A stretch of 64,000 nt of DNA, taken from assembly GCF_004331415.1 (NCBI RefSeq), contig NZ_SJOP01000014.1, positions 57,511 to 121,510 on the forward strand, written 5' to 3'. Of the stretch, positions 18,590 through 28,762 are shown piece after piece. Source of the stretch: Kosakonia quasisacchari (lineage in GTDB: Bacteria > Pseudomonadota > Gammaproteobacteria > Enterobacterales > Enterobacteriaceae). Positions within the stretch are counted from its first letter, which is position 1. Every line of letters begins with the position of its first letter. The position numbers were made by a program, and so were the translations under genes. A model generated the notes under the pieces. It searched no databases, had not been told where the DNA came from, and worked only from the letters and a program-made list of their open reading frames with translations.

Positions 18590-19504
18590 TTAGGTGAGTT
18601 GGTAATTTTTGCCTGGTGTCATTTTGTGCGGAAGCACATCGGCATCCACCATTTGCAATAAATCAATTTCGATGGCGCTGCTGATAGCGTCCAGCGGCAG
18701 ATCGTTATCCTCTTCACCAAACGGGTCTTCCAGCTCTTCTGCCAGCGTATCCAGCGAAATAAAAGTGTAGGAAATCAGCACCGAGATAAACGGGGTCATA
18801 AAGTGCAAATCTACCACCAGCGCGAACGGGAGCATGATGCAAAACAGGTACACGGTGCGATGCAGGATTAACGAATAGGCAAACGGCAGCGGCGTGGTAA
18901 AAATGCGCTCGCAGCCGGAGAGCACGGCGGACATATCGTGCAGCCGCTGATTGATGCTGCTAAATAAAACATCTGAAAGCGCGCCCTGTGCCCGGCGCTC
19001 ACCTAACCATTCGCCCATTAACAACAAAATGCGATTGGCCGGTGAATGCGCGTTCAGCACGTTATGCAGATCGTTTGGCGTCAGGTATTTCGCCAGCACG
19101 TCGCCCTGTGGCTTGCGTCGCAACGTCATGCGCAGAGAGTGGGCAAAGGCGATTTGCAACTGAATAAAGTGCCGTAATCCCTCGTCGTCTGGCAGCGTGG
19201 TTTTCACTTCACGCAGCAGCGACCGCGAGGCGATCATCAATTGTCCCCATAACATCCTTGCTTCGCTGTAGCGGGCAAAACAGGCATTGTTACGAAAACC
19301 TAAAAAGATAGCGATAGCCACGCCGAGAATGCTGAACGGCGCAACGGTCAGCTTAATTCCCAGCGAGGTGTACCACGGCAACATCAAGATCACGGCGATG
19401 GAGAGCAGGAAATTCATCAGCAAACGCGACGTGATTTTTGGCAGTACGGAACCGTGCCAGACGAAAAGACGGGGAAGCCAGTGTTGTTGAGGTCGAACGA
19501 TCAT
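18590..19504 (-). CDS. yneE: YneE, bestrophin-family channel protein
   Basis: Homolog of E. coli YneE, a bestrophin-like anion channel family member of the inner membrane. The length of 304 residues equals that of the E. coli protein, and it opens MIVRPQQHWLPRLFVWHGSV. Hydrophobic spans lie near 30-50, 55-70, 210-235 and 238-255, and the conserved segments are FLGFRNNACFARY, LHRTVYLFCIMLPFAL and AEELEDPFG. It marks the point where the conserved yneE-uxaB-yneF backbone begins after the nif and accessory segment. Confidence 0.93.
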   Translation of the reverse strand: MIVRPQQHWLPRLFVWHGSVLPKITSRLLMNFLLSIAVILMLPWYTSLGIKLTVAPFSILGVAIAIFLGFRNNACFARYSEARMLWGQLMIASRSLLREVKTTLPDDEGLRHFIQLQIAFAHSLRMTLRRKPQGDVLAKYLTPNDLHNVLNAHSPANRILLLMGEWLGERRAQGALSDVLFSSINQRLHDMSAVLSGCERIFTTPLPFAYSLILHRTVYLFCIMLPFALVVDLHFMTPFISVLISYTFISLDTLAEELEDPFGEEDNDLPLDAISSAIEIDLLQMVDADVLPHKMTPGKNYQLT

Positions 19505-19738
19505 CTTGAATTGTGTGCATTAGGGAGAGCGGCCCTATTAAACGTGATCGCAATCACAGTTGCAAGTTTGATAATAAATTGTGACGGATAATCACTCTGC
19601 CCGACGATAGCTGGCGCAGAGGTTGCTGAAACCTGTTATACAACTATTTAAAAGTATGTTGTAACTAATGAATGATAAATACAACATTCCTGCGAAGTTA
19701 CTCCTCTTGCCGCTCAGCGGCTGCACAGCTAGCCATGA

Positions 19739-19767
19739 TTAAAAAAAAACCCGGCCGGAGCCGGGTT
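19739..19767 (-). terminator. Terminator after uxaB
   Basis: Seven-base stem AACCCGG / CCGGGTT with a six-base loop; the minus strand gives a run of nine Us after it. It lies directly after the uxaB stop. Confidence 0.88.
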
Positions 19768-19791
19768 AGATATTCACTTAGCAACGTGCGA

Positions 19792-21243
19792 TTAGCACAG
19801 CGGTTTAACTGCATCGCGCATGCCGCGCAGCAGGATAGCGTCCAGATCCAGCGAAACCTGTTCAACCAAACCAGAAACTTTACTCAGATCCTGCTCCCAG
19901 TGATCGCTTACGGACAGCACCGCTTTTACCAGTTCGCTGGTGCTGATCTGGCGATCGCCGTGCTGGCTCCACAGCTGCTGATAACGTTCAATCCAGTGCG
20001 CGTCGTCCTGCACCGGATACGCCTGCCCGTTACGCTCACCGCGATAGAACGCAATCAACGCCGCCAGCGCAAAAGTCAGGCGCGCCGGCAGTTTGCCGTG
20101 GACTTTTTGCCCTGCCAGCAACTGCGGCAGAATACGGGTGCGGAATTTGGTCATGCCGTTCAGGGCAATCGAAAGCAATTGGTGTTTGATATACGGGTTA
20201 CGGAAACGCCCGGTCACCGCACTGGCGAAAGATTCCAGCTCATCGCGCGGCAGATCCAGCACTGGGATAATCTCTTCGTAAATCGCTTTTTCCACAAACG
20301 CGCAGATTTCGCTGTCGTTCATGGCCTCGCCGACAGTATCCAGACCCGCCTGATACGCCACTGGCACCAGTGCAGTGTGCGCGCCGTTGAGGATTGCCAC
20401 CTTGCGCTCTTTATACGGTTTAATATCGTCAACAATCAGCACGTTAAGCGGGAATTTATCCAGACGCAGCTCAGACGCCAGCGATTTCGGCCCCTGAATA
20501 ACAAACAGGTAGAAATGTTCAGCGGTATCAAGGAACGAATCCTGGTAGCCCAGCTCCGCTTCCAGTTTCGCCACTTCATCACGCGGGTAACCGGTAACGA
20601 TCCGGTCAACCAGCGTGGAACAAAACGCGTTGGCAGTATCCAGCCACTGGGTAAACGCGGCACCCAGCGCCCACTCCTGCGCATAACGCAGCACCAGCTC
20701 GCGCAGCGCGTCGCCATTATAGTCAATCAGCTCACAGGGAATGATCACCCAACCTTTGTCCGCCGCCCCCGAAAAGTGTGTGAAACGTTCGAACAGCAGG
20801 CGCGTCAGTTTTGCCGGGTAGCTAACGGCCGGGGCATCTGCAAATTTATCACCCGCGTGGTAGCTAATGCCCGCTTCAGTGGTGTTTGAAAAAACAAAGC
20901 GGATATCCGGATTATGGGCAAGTTTCAGGAACTCGTCGTACTGCGAATAGACACTGATTTCACGGTTCACAGAGCGGATCAGACGCGCGTCGCTCACCGC
21001 TTCGCCCTGCTCGTTCAGACCGCGAATAATCGTGGTATACAGGCCATCCTGAGTGCTCAGGGACGGCGGGAAATCACTTTGAATCGGGCGAACAACCACC
21101 ACACCGGCGTTAAGGTCGGTGTGCTCATTCAGCAGATCGATTTGCCAGTCGACAAAAGCGCGCAAAAAGTTCCCTTCGCCGAACTGAATAATACGTTCAG
21201 GGTATTCAGCGCCGGGAAAGTTGCGACGGTTTAATGTGTTCAC
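19792..21243 (-). CDS. uxaB: UxaB, tagaturonate reductase (altronate oxidoreductase)
   Basis: Reduces D-tagaturonate to D-altronate with NADH in galacturonate breakdown. The product has 483 residues, equal to E. coli UxaB, and belongs to the mannitol dehydrogenase (polyol) family. The N-terminal dinucleotide part has [17 protein letters not shown]; the C-terminal part has [16 protein letters not shown], with the family's conserved lysine/asparagine region upstream ([10 protein letters not shown]). It is single-gene with its own terminator. A GntR-type operator candidate lies upstream, which fits known ExuR control. Confidence 0.95.
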   Translation of the reverse strand: MNTLNRRNFPGAEYPERIIQFGEGNFLRAFVDWQIDLLNEHTDLNAGVVVVRPIQSDFPPSLSTQDGLYTTIIRGLNEQGEAVSDARLIRSVNREISVYSQYDEFLKLAHNPDIRFVFSNTTEAGISYHAGDKFADAPAVSYPAKLTRLLFERFTHFSGAADKGWVIIPCELIDYNGDALRELVLRYAQEWALGAAFTQWLDTANAFCSTLVDRIVTGYPRDEVAKLEAELGYQDSFLDTAEHFYLFVIQGPKSLASELRLDKFPLNVLIVDDIKPYKERKVAILNGAHTALVPVAYQAGLDTVGEAMNDSEICAFVEKAIYEEIIPVLDLPRDELESFASAVTGRFRNPYIKHQLLSIALNGMTKFRTRILPQLLAGQKVHGKLPARLTFALAALIAFYRGERNGQAYPVQDDAHWIERYQQLWSQHGDRQISTSELVKAVLSVSDHWEQDLSKVSGLVEQVSLDLDAILLRGMRDAVKPLC

Positions 21244-21281
21244 AGTGGGTTCCTTTTTTGATTAGTCATACAACCTGGGAA

Positions 21282-21302
21282 GATTGGTGTAATAACTTAC
21301 CA
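21282..21302 (-). promoter_or_regulatory. Candidate ExuR/UxuR-type site upstream of uxaB
   Basis: The stretch contains ATTGGTGTAA and ends TTACCA, giving TGGT and ACCA half-sites ten bases apart. The ExuR consensus has them two bases apart, so only the left half (ATTGGTNTA) matches well. Position about 40-60 bases upstream of the uxaB start is suitable. Confidence 0.3.
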
Positions 21303-21359
21303 GACTTTTAGACCATGAAACCCTGTTTTGATCAAAATGAGATGTCTTATTGGCGGGAA

Positions 21360-21884
21360 TTATACGAACTTGTAAAAAATTGTCGTCGCCGTCACATTTC
21401 CGTCTGGCATCAGCGCGAAGCGAGGGATCTCACCCACACGTTGCCAGCCGCATTGCTGGTAGAACTGTTCCGCCCCGCTGCCGGTGGAGGTATCCAGCAC
21501 CAGCACGGTTTTGCCGTGCGCCAGCGCTTCGTTTTCCAGCGCATCCATCAGGCGGCGCGCCAGCCCCTGACGACGGGCTTTTTCATGCACCAGTAACTTT
21601 GACACATCGGCGCGATGCGGCTGATTTTCAGGTTGTTCGAGCACCACTTGCACGGTGCCGACAATCTCCCCGGCATCATCTTGCGCCACCAGCACAATGC
21701 GTTCCCCGCGCGCTGCACTTGCGGCAACGCCAGACCAGAATTGCAGGGATTTCTCACGCGAAAGTGGATGCATAAAACTGACGGAAGCACCGCCGGAAAC
21801 ACAGTTTTCCAGCACGTCACAAAGGGAATGAATATGTGATGCGAGCGCTTCGCCCGCCAGAGAATGGATATGATAAGTGGTCAT
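21360..21884 (-). CDS. GNAT-family N-acetyltransferase
   Basis: The product has 174 residues. The acetyl-CoA binding motif is at about 97-120 (SKLLVHEKARRQGLARRLMDALE, with R-R-Q-G-L-A as the phosphate loop). The C-terminal strand ends TATTIFYKFV. The sequence GSGAEQFYQQCGWQRVGEIPRFA is typical of GNAT enzymes acting on small molecules; the substrate is not readable. It is not part of the E. coli uxaB-yneF interval, so it is an accessory insertion here. It is followed by diguanylate cyclase genes on the same strand, 79 bases beyond its end. Confidence 0.87.
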   Translation of the reverse strand: MTTYHIHSLAGEALASHIHSLCDVLENCVSGGASVSFMHPLSREKSLQFWSGVAASAARGERIVLVAQDDAGEIVGTVQVVLEQPENQPHRADVSKLLVHEKARRQGLARRLMDALENEALAHGKTVLVLDTSTGSGAEQFYQQCGWQRVGEIPRFALMPDGNVTATTIFYKFV

Positions 21885-21963
21885 TTTTGTTCCTTAAAAA
21901 TGACCACTATCAGCTTTACAACTTATTAACACAAGTCCATCAAACATAGGTTTTTGTGATGGA

Positions 21964-22932
21964 TCAGCGGCCGCGATGATTGCGCTCTTTCATGGCATAC
22001 ATCTGTTGATCTGCCGCCTTCATCCACGGCTTCAGTTCACCGCAGCCATCATGATCAAACTCGCTAATCCCCCATGAGAACGCCAGCTTCCACGGCTTAC
22101 CGGAGCTCTGATTCCATGCGTCAACCTGTTCGACCAGATGCTGCATTGCAATCCATGCACCTTGCTCATCGGTATCGGAAAAGAGAATCGCGAATTCATC
22201 GCCGCCGTAGCGCACCCGCAGATCCGCTTCGCGCAGGCTGGCGCTCATCACCGACGCCATCGCTTTCAGCGCTTCGTCGCCCTCGGCATGGCCCCAGGTG
22301 TCGTTAATCTCTTTAAAATTGTCGAGATCGATCCACGCCAGCGTTAATGGTTCCGCGCGACGACGCGAACCCACAATGGCAAACTTCGCCAGGCTTTCAA
22401 AACCGCGGCGGTTAAATAAACTGGTCAGTTCGTCCGTAGTGGCCGCGCTCATCACCGCGAACTCATCTTCAACGATCATGGCAAAATCTTTCAGGTAGTC
22501 CCGTTCTGCGTCCGTGAACTGCCGCGCGGTGTTATCCACCAGGCAGAATGCGCCAACCACCGCACCGTCCGGCAAACGTAAGGGATACCCCGCATAGAAG
22601 CGGATATCCATCTCGCCGGTCACCAGCGGATTATCAGCAAAGCGATCATCGCCGTGGGTATCCGGAATGATCAACGGTTCGGTATGCAAGATGGTGTGAC
22701 CACAAAACGTGATCTTCCGCGGGAGCGGTTCACGCACGGTACCCGAAGTAGATTTAAAGAAAAGCATCTCTTCATCGACCAGCGTTATTAGCGCCGCGCG
22801 AACATCGAACATGCGCTTAGCCAGCCGGGTAAGCCGGTCAAGACGCTCGGTGACACCCGTTTCCAGAAGCCCGGAGTCGCGCAGCGACGCCAGTCGTTGT
22901 TCCTCATCTGCGGGAATAGCAGGTATTTTCAT
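21964..22932 (-). CDS. GAF-GGDEF diguanylate cyclase (soluble)
   Basis: The product has 322 residues with no membrane segment. An N-terminal GAF domain (about 20-155; DVRAALITLVDEEMLFFKS, CGHTILHTEPLIIPDT) is followed by a GGDEF domain (about 165-320) with the intact active site RYGGDEFAIL and metal ligand D in WIDLDNFKEIND. No RxxD inhibitory site is seen five residues before GGDEF (the residues there are READLRVRY, where R-E-A-D lies slightly further out). It probably makes cyclic-di-GMP in response to a small ligand. The layout is like E. coli DgcP, but the protein is a separate group. Confidence 0.88.
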   Translation of the reverse strand: MKIPAIPADEEQRLASLRDSGLLETGVTERLDRLTRLAKRMFDVRAALITLVDEEMLFFKSTSGTVREPLPRKITFCGHTILHTEPLIIPDTHGDDRFADNPLVTGEMDIRFYAGYPLRLPDGAVVGAFCLVDNTARQFTDAERDYLKDFAMIVEDEFAVMSAATTDELTSLFNRRGFESLAKFAIVGSRRRAEPLTLAWIDLDNFKEINDTWGHAEGDEALKAMASVMSASLREADLRVRYGGDEFAILFSDTDEQGAWIAMQHLVEQVDAWNQSSGKPWKLAFSWGISEFDHDGCGELKPWMKAADQQMYAMKERNHRGR

Positions 22933-23034
22933 AAGGGGCCGTTTCCATTCTCAGGCTGTTAATGCGCAACACAATAAAAAGTGTCGTTAATTTCACGGCA
23001 TACAGCATAAAGCGTAGCTTATTCAGCACGTTTG

Positions 23035-24090
23035 TCAGTGTGAGTAGATCTGGTTTTTTCCCAGCCGCTTTGCCTGGTAAAGCGCGTCGTCGGCGGCTTT
23101 TAACCAGTCGGTAACACTGTGCATTTCCGGTAGCGCACTGGCGATACCGATGCTCAACGTACATTTGAACGCATGCTCCTGCATCACTGTCATTACCGCA
23201 GCCGCATCCATGATCCGGGTTGCCACCGCATACGCTTCTTCTGCAGGCGTATCGGGCAATAAAATCACAAATTCATCGCCACCGAGGCGCGCGGGCGTGT
23301 CCGTTGTGCGGGTGGCAATATGCAAAATTTTCGACACGGTGACCAACAGCATATCGCCAATTTTATGGCCAAAGCGGTCATTCACCTCTTTAAAATTATC
23401 AATATCGATAAACATCAACGAAGAGTGGCGCGGCGTCACGTGCAGTTTTTCCAGCTCGTACTGAATCCGTTTTTCCAGCAGGCGGCGATTGGCGATATCA
23501 AGCAACGGATCCATCATCGCGATACGCTCAAGCTCGCGGCTTTTTATCCGCAACCTGACGGCAATGCTGTCCGTGAGTACGCTGAGTGCCAGGATATAGA
23601 TCCCAATGAGCGGCAACGAGGCGAACATCGTTCGCTGTGTCACTTGCAATTCCAGCGGCATGCCAACTGCCAGCCAACTGAGCAAGAACGCCGCAAGCAT
23701 GGCCAGCGCCGCTTTACGCATCAATACAAACCCACCCGCCGATAAGCGGTCAGAGAGTAAAATAGTGGCGATCACCACTGAAGGCAGCGGGTTGACCGCC
23801 ATCAGCGCAATCCAGAATCCGCCCGCGCCGGCGTCAAAGACCAGGTGTTGATGTTCAATTTGCAGCGGCATCTTCGCGTTGCGCGCGCGTAAAAACGCGA
23901 CGGTAGGCCATAAAAACGCATTGGCACACAGCAACACTACGCTCCACACGGGGCGATGCAGTTCAAGAAGGACGGAAAGAATGGGGAAAAAGCAGAGTAG
24001 CGTTCCCAGAATACGCATCAGATACATTCGCCTGGCAAAACGTCTGCCAGGGATCCGCTCGTTTTTATTCAAATTATCTGATCCGCTCAT
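23035..24090 (-). CDS. MASE2-GGDEF membrane diguanylate cyclase
   Basis: The product has 351 residues. The first 180 residues are a MASE2-type membrane sensor with about five hydrophobic spans, starting FARRMYLMRILGTLLCFFPILS; this domain is known from DgcC/AdrA. The GGDEF domain (about 190-350) has active site RLGGDEFVIL and FIDIDNFKEVND, so catalysis is likely. Substitution DPLLDIANRR replaces the common DPLTGLPNRR. DgcC drives cellulose production in relatives, but this one lies at a different locus and is shorter; its output is unknown. Confidence 0.88.
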   Translation of the reverse strand: MSGSDNLNKNERIPGRRFARRMYLMRILGTLLCFFPILSVLLELHRPVWSVVLLCANAFLWPTVAFLRARNAKMPLQIEHQHLVFDAGAGGFWIALMAVNPLPSVVIATILLSDRLSAGGFVLMRKAALAMLAAFLLSWLAVGMPLELQVTQRTMFASLPLIGIYILALSVLTDSIAVRLRIKSRELERIAMMDPLLDIANRRLLEKRIQYELEKLHVTPRHSSLMFIDIDNFKEVNDRFGHKIGDMLLVTVSKILHIATRTTDTPARLGGDEFVILLPDTPAEEAYAVATRIMDAAAVMTVMQEHAFKCTLSIGIASALPEMHSVTDWLKAADDALYQAKRLGKNQIYSH

Positions 24091-24217
24091 AACGCGATGA
24101 TTCCGCTACGTATACGCAATAATAGTATTGACGATAAAAATTAGTAGCAAGCAATTTAATAAGTTATCGATATTAATTGCCGCTATCGTCATCATCAGGT
24201 GCGAGACGCGCGAGGAA

Positions 24218-25663
24218 TTATCCGCTGATAGCGCTTCCCGCTTTTTCCGGCGCGTTATGTTCAGCATCTGTTATGCAGTTACGCCCGCGTTTTTTCGAGC
24301 AATAGAGATTTTCATCCGCCAGCGCCAACAGCGCGTTGAACGTTGTCGTTAATTGCCCGGCCTCGGCTTTCCCATGGCTGATACCAATGCTGACCGTTAA
24401 ATGCAGCGTTTGCTGCCGCCATTTGAAGGGGTACAGCGCCACTGTTTCGCGCAACGTTTCCGCCAGATGTTTACCTTCACTGGCGTCTTGTGTTGCCACG
24501 ACCACAGCGAACTCCTCGCCGCCCATGCGGGCGAGCACGCCGCGCTCGCCCAGCGCCTGCTGCACTTTTCGCGCAAAGGCGGTCAGCACACGGTCACCAC
24601 ATTCGTGACCGTAGCTGTCATTGACACTTTTGAAGTAATCAATATCCAGCAACATCACCGTGATGTGTTTGTCGGCAAAGCGTTTTGCGTCGCGGTTTAA
24701 CGACTCATACAAACCCGAGCGCGAATAAACGCGGGTAAGGAAATCGAAATCGGCGCGCAGGGAAACCTGGCGCATCAGGCGATTTATCGCCTCAACGCTG
24801 ACCGAGACAATCACCGGGCAAATCGCCATGGTGGCAATCCCCAGGCGCGCAGAGAACATATGTGGTATCTGCAGCGGCGAACTGACGAAAATATTGATAT
24901 AGCCACTGGCGACAAGGATTATCTCCAGCCCACCGGTCAGCAGCGTCACCAGGCAAGTCAACGGCAGCGAGTAACGCACCGCACACCAGATCAGCGCCGG
25001 GAGCGGAAATGCCAGGCTGCCTGCGCCGCCAATCGCGACCGACGCCACAATCGATACGCCGACGGCGAGCACCGGCATTAAATTGCGCATCTCCACATTA
25101 AGCGGTTTACGCGGCCAGTTCATGGTCAGCATACAGGGCAGGATCAGCACACCTGTTGAGAACTGCTCGCCAAACCAGTCGGCCAGCAGCAGGCCAAACC
25201 CCTGACCATTGATCCCCACGGAGCCAAGTGCGCCAAAAAACGCGCACAGCAGCGCGGCAAGCAGACAGTAACCAAAGAGTTTCAGCGCGTTAACCGGCTC
25301 CGGCGCTTTGGTCATCTGGTTGCGTTCAAGCCCGATAAGCTGCGCCATGGTGATGATAAACACCATATTGGAGAAATTGATAATCAGCGACGCCAGGCCC
25401 CAGGAGGTGGTGATGGCGTCATACGCCAGCATGGCAACATAGCTAATCAGGTAGTAATGCCAACGCTGCAACCAGGCATAACGTGCGAAAACACCGGCCA
25501 TCACCGCATTGAGCGGCCAGAAGAGGGAAAGTTCTTCCACCAGGCGCATCATCGCGCCCAGCAAATAAAACAGCGTTGTCAGGATAAACACCATGGCCGC
25601 ATTGCAGTACGGCGTCTCTTCCCGAAAAAGACGGAAAGGGGATGAAAAAAATGCACGCATCAA
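24218..25663 (-). CDS. dgcF: DgcF/YneF-like membrane diguanylate cyclase
   Basis: The product has 481 residues. The N-terminal 300 residues hold about eight to nine hydrophobic spans of the MASE1-type sensor; the C-terminal GGDEF domain has MLLDIDYFKSVND and the variant active site RMGGEEFAVV, which is active in other cyclases. Position between uxaB and yneG, and length, match E. coli yneF (dgcF). Two further cyclase genes lie directly downstream on the same strand but are separated by 120-130 bases each, so promoters may be separate. Confidence 0.85.
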   Translation of the reverse strand: MMRAFFSSPFRLFREETPYCNAAMVFILTTLFYLLGAMMRLVEELSLFWPLNAVMAGVFARYAWLQRWHYYLISYVAMLAYDAITTSWGLASLIINFSNMVFIITMAQLIGLERNQMTKAPEPVNALKLFGYCLLAALLCAFFGALGSVGINGQGFGLLLADWFGEQFSTGVLILPCMLTMNWPRKPLNVEMRNLMPVLAVGVSIVASVAIGGAGSLAFPLPALIWCAVRYSLPLTCLVTLLTGGLEIILVASGYINIFVSSPLQIPHMFSARLGIATMAICPVIVSVSVEAINRLMRQVSLRADFDFLTRVYSRSGLYESLNRDAKRFADKHITVMLLDIDYFKSVNDSYGHECGDRVLTAFARKVQQALGERGVLARMGGEEFAVVVATQDASEGKHLAETLRETVALYPFKWRQQTLHLTVSIGISHGKAEAGQLTTTFNALLALADENLYCSKKRGRNCITDAEHNAPEKAGSAISG

Positions 25664-25718
25664 ATCTCAATCCATATCACTAACGTTGCTATCGTCCCGC
25701 AGCACCAGCGGTGCAGGC

Positions 25719-26084
25719 TTACCCGACCGGCGCATTCATCTGAATCACCAGCCACTGGTAAATCACCTCAACAATGTAGTGTTGTTGCGATTCCGTTAGC
25801 GCCTGACCATGCGGGATGTTATGCCACTTTTCCAGACATCCACGGCAGCAGGTGGCCGTGGCATGCTGAGCGATAAACACCGGGTGCCCGCGCATTGGCG
25901 TCTGTTTACCATCATTTTGTGGCAGTGTTGGCGCCAGCCGTTTTGCGACAAAATCCGCGGCGTGGGAAGCAATTACCTCAGCACCTTTATCCAGGCAGTA
26001 CTGGCGCTCTTTCACCCCGAGGCGAAAGCGCGAACGGAATGTTGACCGTCCCAGCCGGGCAAACAACGGCGCGAAATCATTCAT
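25719..26084 (-). CDS. yneG: YneG, DUF4186 protein
   Basis: Uncharacterised protein of 121 residues, matching E. coli YneG in place and size. It contains CLDKGAEVIASHAADFVAKRLAP and a HATATCCRGCLEKWH cysteine/histidine cluster that may bind metal. The ATG at 26084 overlaps the glsB stop (TGATG), so it is translated with glsB; an in-frame TTG one codon earlier is less likely. Function is unknown. Confidence 0.88.
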   Translation of the reverse strand: MNDFAPLFARLGRSTFRSRFRLGVKERQYCLDKGAEVIASHAADFVAKRLAPTLPQNDGKQTPMRGHPVFIAQHATATCCRGCLEKWHNIPHGQALTESQQHYIVEVIYQWLVIQMNAPVG

Positions 26085-27010
26085 CAATAGACCGATCTCC
26101 CCAACTTGCGCGTTAAGGCTTCCAGTACCGCGACACCGGCCAGTGAGTTGCCCGCCTCATCCAGCTCCGGGCTCCAGACCGCAATCGCCATCTCATGCGG
26201 CACAATCGCCACAATGCCACCGCCGACCCCGGATTTCGCCGGTAACCCGACGCGCCAGGCAAACTCGCCGGCGTTCTGGTACATGCCACTGGTCGCCATC
26301 AGGGCGTTAATCTGCCGCGCCTGCATCGGCGTCACCACCGGCGCCGCCTGCTGCGCGCTGTGTCCGCCATCGGCGAGAAATAAAAAGGTGCGCGACAATT
26401 CGGCACAGCTCATTTTGAGTGCGCAATAGTGGAAGTAGTTCTGTAACACGGTGGCGACATCGTTATGAAAATTACCGAAGGACTTCATCAGCCAGGCAAT
26501 GGCCATGTTGCGGGCGGAGTGCTCGAATTCAGAACGCGCCACCAGGCTGTCGTAAGCGATATCCGGCGCAGCGCAGAGTTTGCGCACAATTTCCAGCATG
26601 CGCTGGCGCGGCGCGCTAAGGCGGCTTTGCAGCATATCGCACACCACCAGCGCCCCGGCGTTGATAAAGGGATTACGCGGCTTGCCCTGCTCAATTTCCA
26701 GCTGTAACAACGAGTTAAACGGCTGACCGGAGGGATCTTTGCCCACCCGCAGCCAGATCTCCTCTTCCGCGTAGTGGTTCATCGCCACCACCAGACTCAA
26801 CACTTTGGAAATTGACTGAATAGAGAAACGCTCGTCGGCATCGCCCGCCTGGAAGTGTTCGCCCCGCACAGTGCTGATGGCAATGCCCAACTTGTTGCCG
26901 CTCACCGACGCCAGCGCCGGAATGTAATCCGCAACCTTGCCGCGCCCCAACAGCGGGCGAACTTCAGCGAGCACCGCTTCCAGTATGCCGTTATCCATCA
27001 CCGTTGCCAC
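26084..27010 (-). CDS. glsB: GlsB, glutaminase 2
   Basis: Hydrolyses glutamine to glutamate and ammonia. From the GTG at 27010 the product is 308 residues, identical in length to E. coli GlsB, and the GTG has AAGGAG five bases upstream. The serine-dependent beta-lactamase-like fold shows catalytic Ser in [12 protein letters not shown] (S-x-x-K), then [11 protein letters not shown], and [24 protein letters not shown] near the end. The longer ATG-like frame upstream has no ribosome site. It is co-translated with yneG. Confidence 0.94.
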   Translation of the reverse strand: MATVMDNGILEAVLAEVRPLLGRGKVADYIPALASVSGNKLGIAISTVRGEHFQAGDADERFSIQSISKVLSLVVAMNHYAEEEIWLRVGKDPSGQPFNSLLQLEIEQGKPRNPFINAGALVVCDMLQSRLSAPRQRMLEIVRKLCAAPDIAYDSLVARSEFEHSARNMAIAWLMKSFGNFHNDVATVLQNYFHYCALKMSCAELSRTFLFLADGGHSAQQAAPVVTPMQARQINALMATSGMYQNAGEFAWRVGLPAKSGVGGGIVAIVPHEMAIAVWSPELDEAGNSLAGVAVLEALTRKLGRSVY

Positions 27011-27072
27011 TCTGACTCCTTGCCCACAGGCCAAAAATGGCCTGCGAGTATAACAGAGGCGAATGAATTGCG

Positions 27073-28662
27073 TCAGGCAGGAAGTCGAAAACGCGCAACC
27101 GCTTGCATCAACTGATGGGAATCGTTGTGCAGCTTTTCGGAGGCTTCGGTTGCGGTCGAGACCAGTTCGCCAGTGCGGCGGGCAACATTGTTGAGTGAGT
27201 GCAGGCGCCGCGTCATTTTATGAATGCTGTCGCCCTGACTGAGGGTGGCGGCAGAAATCTCGCTCAGCACACCGCTTAAATGCCCGACCAGCCCGGTCAC
27301 TTGCTGCAGGTTATCTTCGAGACGGCTCACCGCGTGAGTGCCGTCATTGATGCCCTGCAATGAGTGGTTGATCAATTGCTGAATGGTTTGCGTGGAGTGG
27401 CTGCTCTTGCGCGCCAGCAACCCCACTTCTTTCGCCACCACTGCGAAACCGCGCCCATGGTTGCCCGCATGCGCCGCTTCAATCGCCGCGTTCAGCGCCA
27501 GAATATTAGTCTGGAAAGCGACGCCATCAATCATCGCCACAATGTTGCGCATCTCCGCCGAGCGCTCGACAATCTCGCGCATCGATTGATTCACCGTATC
27601 CATCATTCGATCGCCACCGGCGGCCACTTCCCGCGCCTCATCGGCCTGTTTACGTGCCTGCTCGGCAAAGCCGGTATTGCCTTCGACATGCGATTCCAGC
27701 GTGGCGATATGTTCGGTCACATCCGTTAGCTCTTGCGCCTGTTTCGCTGACTGCTGATACAGCGACTGGTTACCCTCAGCCAGGCTACGAATGGTACTGA
27801 CCATCGACGAAGTGGCGTCGCTGACCTGCATCACCAGTTGCTGCAACCCCTGCTGCATGGTGCCAATGCTGAGGCCGAGCTGGTCAATTTCACGGTTAAA
27901 ACGTTTAACAGGTGGTAATGGCGTGCCAAGATCGCCTGCCGCCAGAATATTGATATGCGCTATCAAGCTGCGCAGCGGCGTAATGACCCAGCGCGACATG
28001 GCAAACCAGACCAGCACCGCAATCACCACCAGCAGCGCAGGCACCAGCACAAACACATGCTGCAATTGCGCAAGGTTATTCATCAACGCCTGGCGTCCCT
28101 GTTCGGCGCGCGCTTCGCTGGTCTGCTGGAAACGGGCGTAGTTGTCATTGAAATCCGCCTGAAACGCCTGCGCAGGCACGGCAAAGAAAGCGTCAATGGA
28201 CTGAGTTTTCACCAGCCCGTCGGCCTGCTCTTTCAGCGCACCGTAAAAGAGCTGATAGCTGTTGATCAGCGCGTCGTCTTTAGGTGGGTTGAGCGCCAGC
28301 CATGCTTGCCAGGCTTTTTGCGAGGTCTCCAGCGCTTTGTGGGTTTCATCCATCAGGCTGTGCCAGCTCCCTTCCGAGCCGGTCTCTTTATCCTGCATAA
28401 AATAGACGCCTGCCCGGTTGAGCAGATCGCTTGCGGTCAGGAGCGCAATGCGCGCTTCGTCGACCTGTACCTGTTGCAGGTGCGCTTGTTGGTTGAGTTG
28501 TTCATTATGCTGTGCGCTGCGTAGCGACGCGGAAAGGACAAACGAGGAGGCGATTTGCAGCGCTGAAAATAACCCGATGATGCAGAAAATCCCGGCGAGC
28601 AAACCAAACTGTCGTGGAGAAATACGCCGCAAAATACGGCGGAAAATTTGCTTTAAGTTCAT
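27073..28662 (-). CDS. Methyl-accepting chemotaxis protein, TarH-type
   Basis: The product has 529 residues. Membrane segments lie at about 18-42 and 203-226, enclosing a TarH-like four-helix ligand domain; HAMP is at about 227-280. The signalling tip reads [22 protein letters not shown], with EAAHAG in place of the usual EAARAG. It ends ARFRLPA without an NWETF tether. It is inserted between glsB and sad, where E. coli has none. Ligand unknown; the TarH domain often binds amino acids or other small molecules. Confidence 0.92.
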   Translation of the reverse strand: MNLKQIFRRILRRISPRQFGLLAGIFCIIGLFSALQIASSFVLSASLRSAQHNEQLNQQAHLQQVQVDEARIALLTASDLLNRAGVYFMQDKETGSEGSWHSLMDETHKALETSQKAWQAWLALNPPKDDALINSYQLFYGALKEQADGLVKTQSIDAFFAVPAQAFQADFNDNYARFQQTSEARAEQGRQALMNNLAQLQHVFVLVPALLVVIAVLVWFAMSRWVITPLRSLIAHINILAAGDLGTPLPPVKRFNREIDQLGLSIGTMQQGLQQLVMQVSDATSSMVSTIRSLAEGNQSLYQQSAKQAQELTDVTEHIATLESHVEGNTGFAEQARKQADEAREVAAGGDRMMDTVNQSMREIVERSAEMRNIVAMIDGVAFQTNILALNAAIEAAHAGNHGRGFAVVAKEVGLLARKSSHSTQTIQQLINHSLQGINDGTHAVSRLEDNLQQVTGLVGHLSGVLSEISAATLSQGDSIHKMTRRLHSLNNVARRTGELVSTATEASEKLHNDSHQLMQAVARFRLPA

Positions 28663-28736
28663 GATATTCTTCTATAACCACAAAGTTGCCGTGAGTCTAC
28701 AAAAGGATCATGACAGGTCCATGACAGCCAACAGTG

Positions 28737-28757
28737 ACGCGCCCCGCCGGGGCGCGT
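28737..28757. terminator. GC-rich hairpin after sad
   Basis: Nine-base perfect stem ACGCGCCCC / GGGGCGCGT with a three-base loop, five bases after the end of sad. There is no clear U-tract on the minus strand. Confidence 0.6.
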
Positions 28758-28762
28758 TTGGC

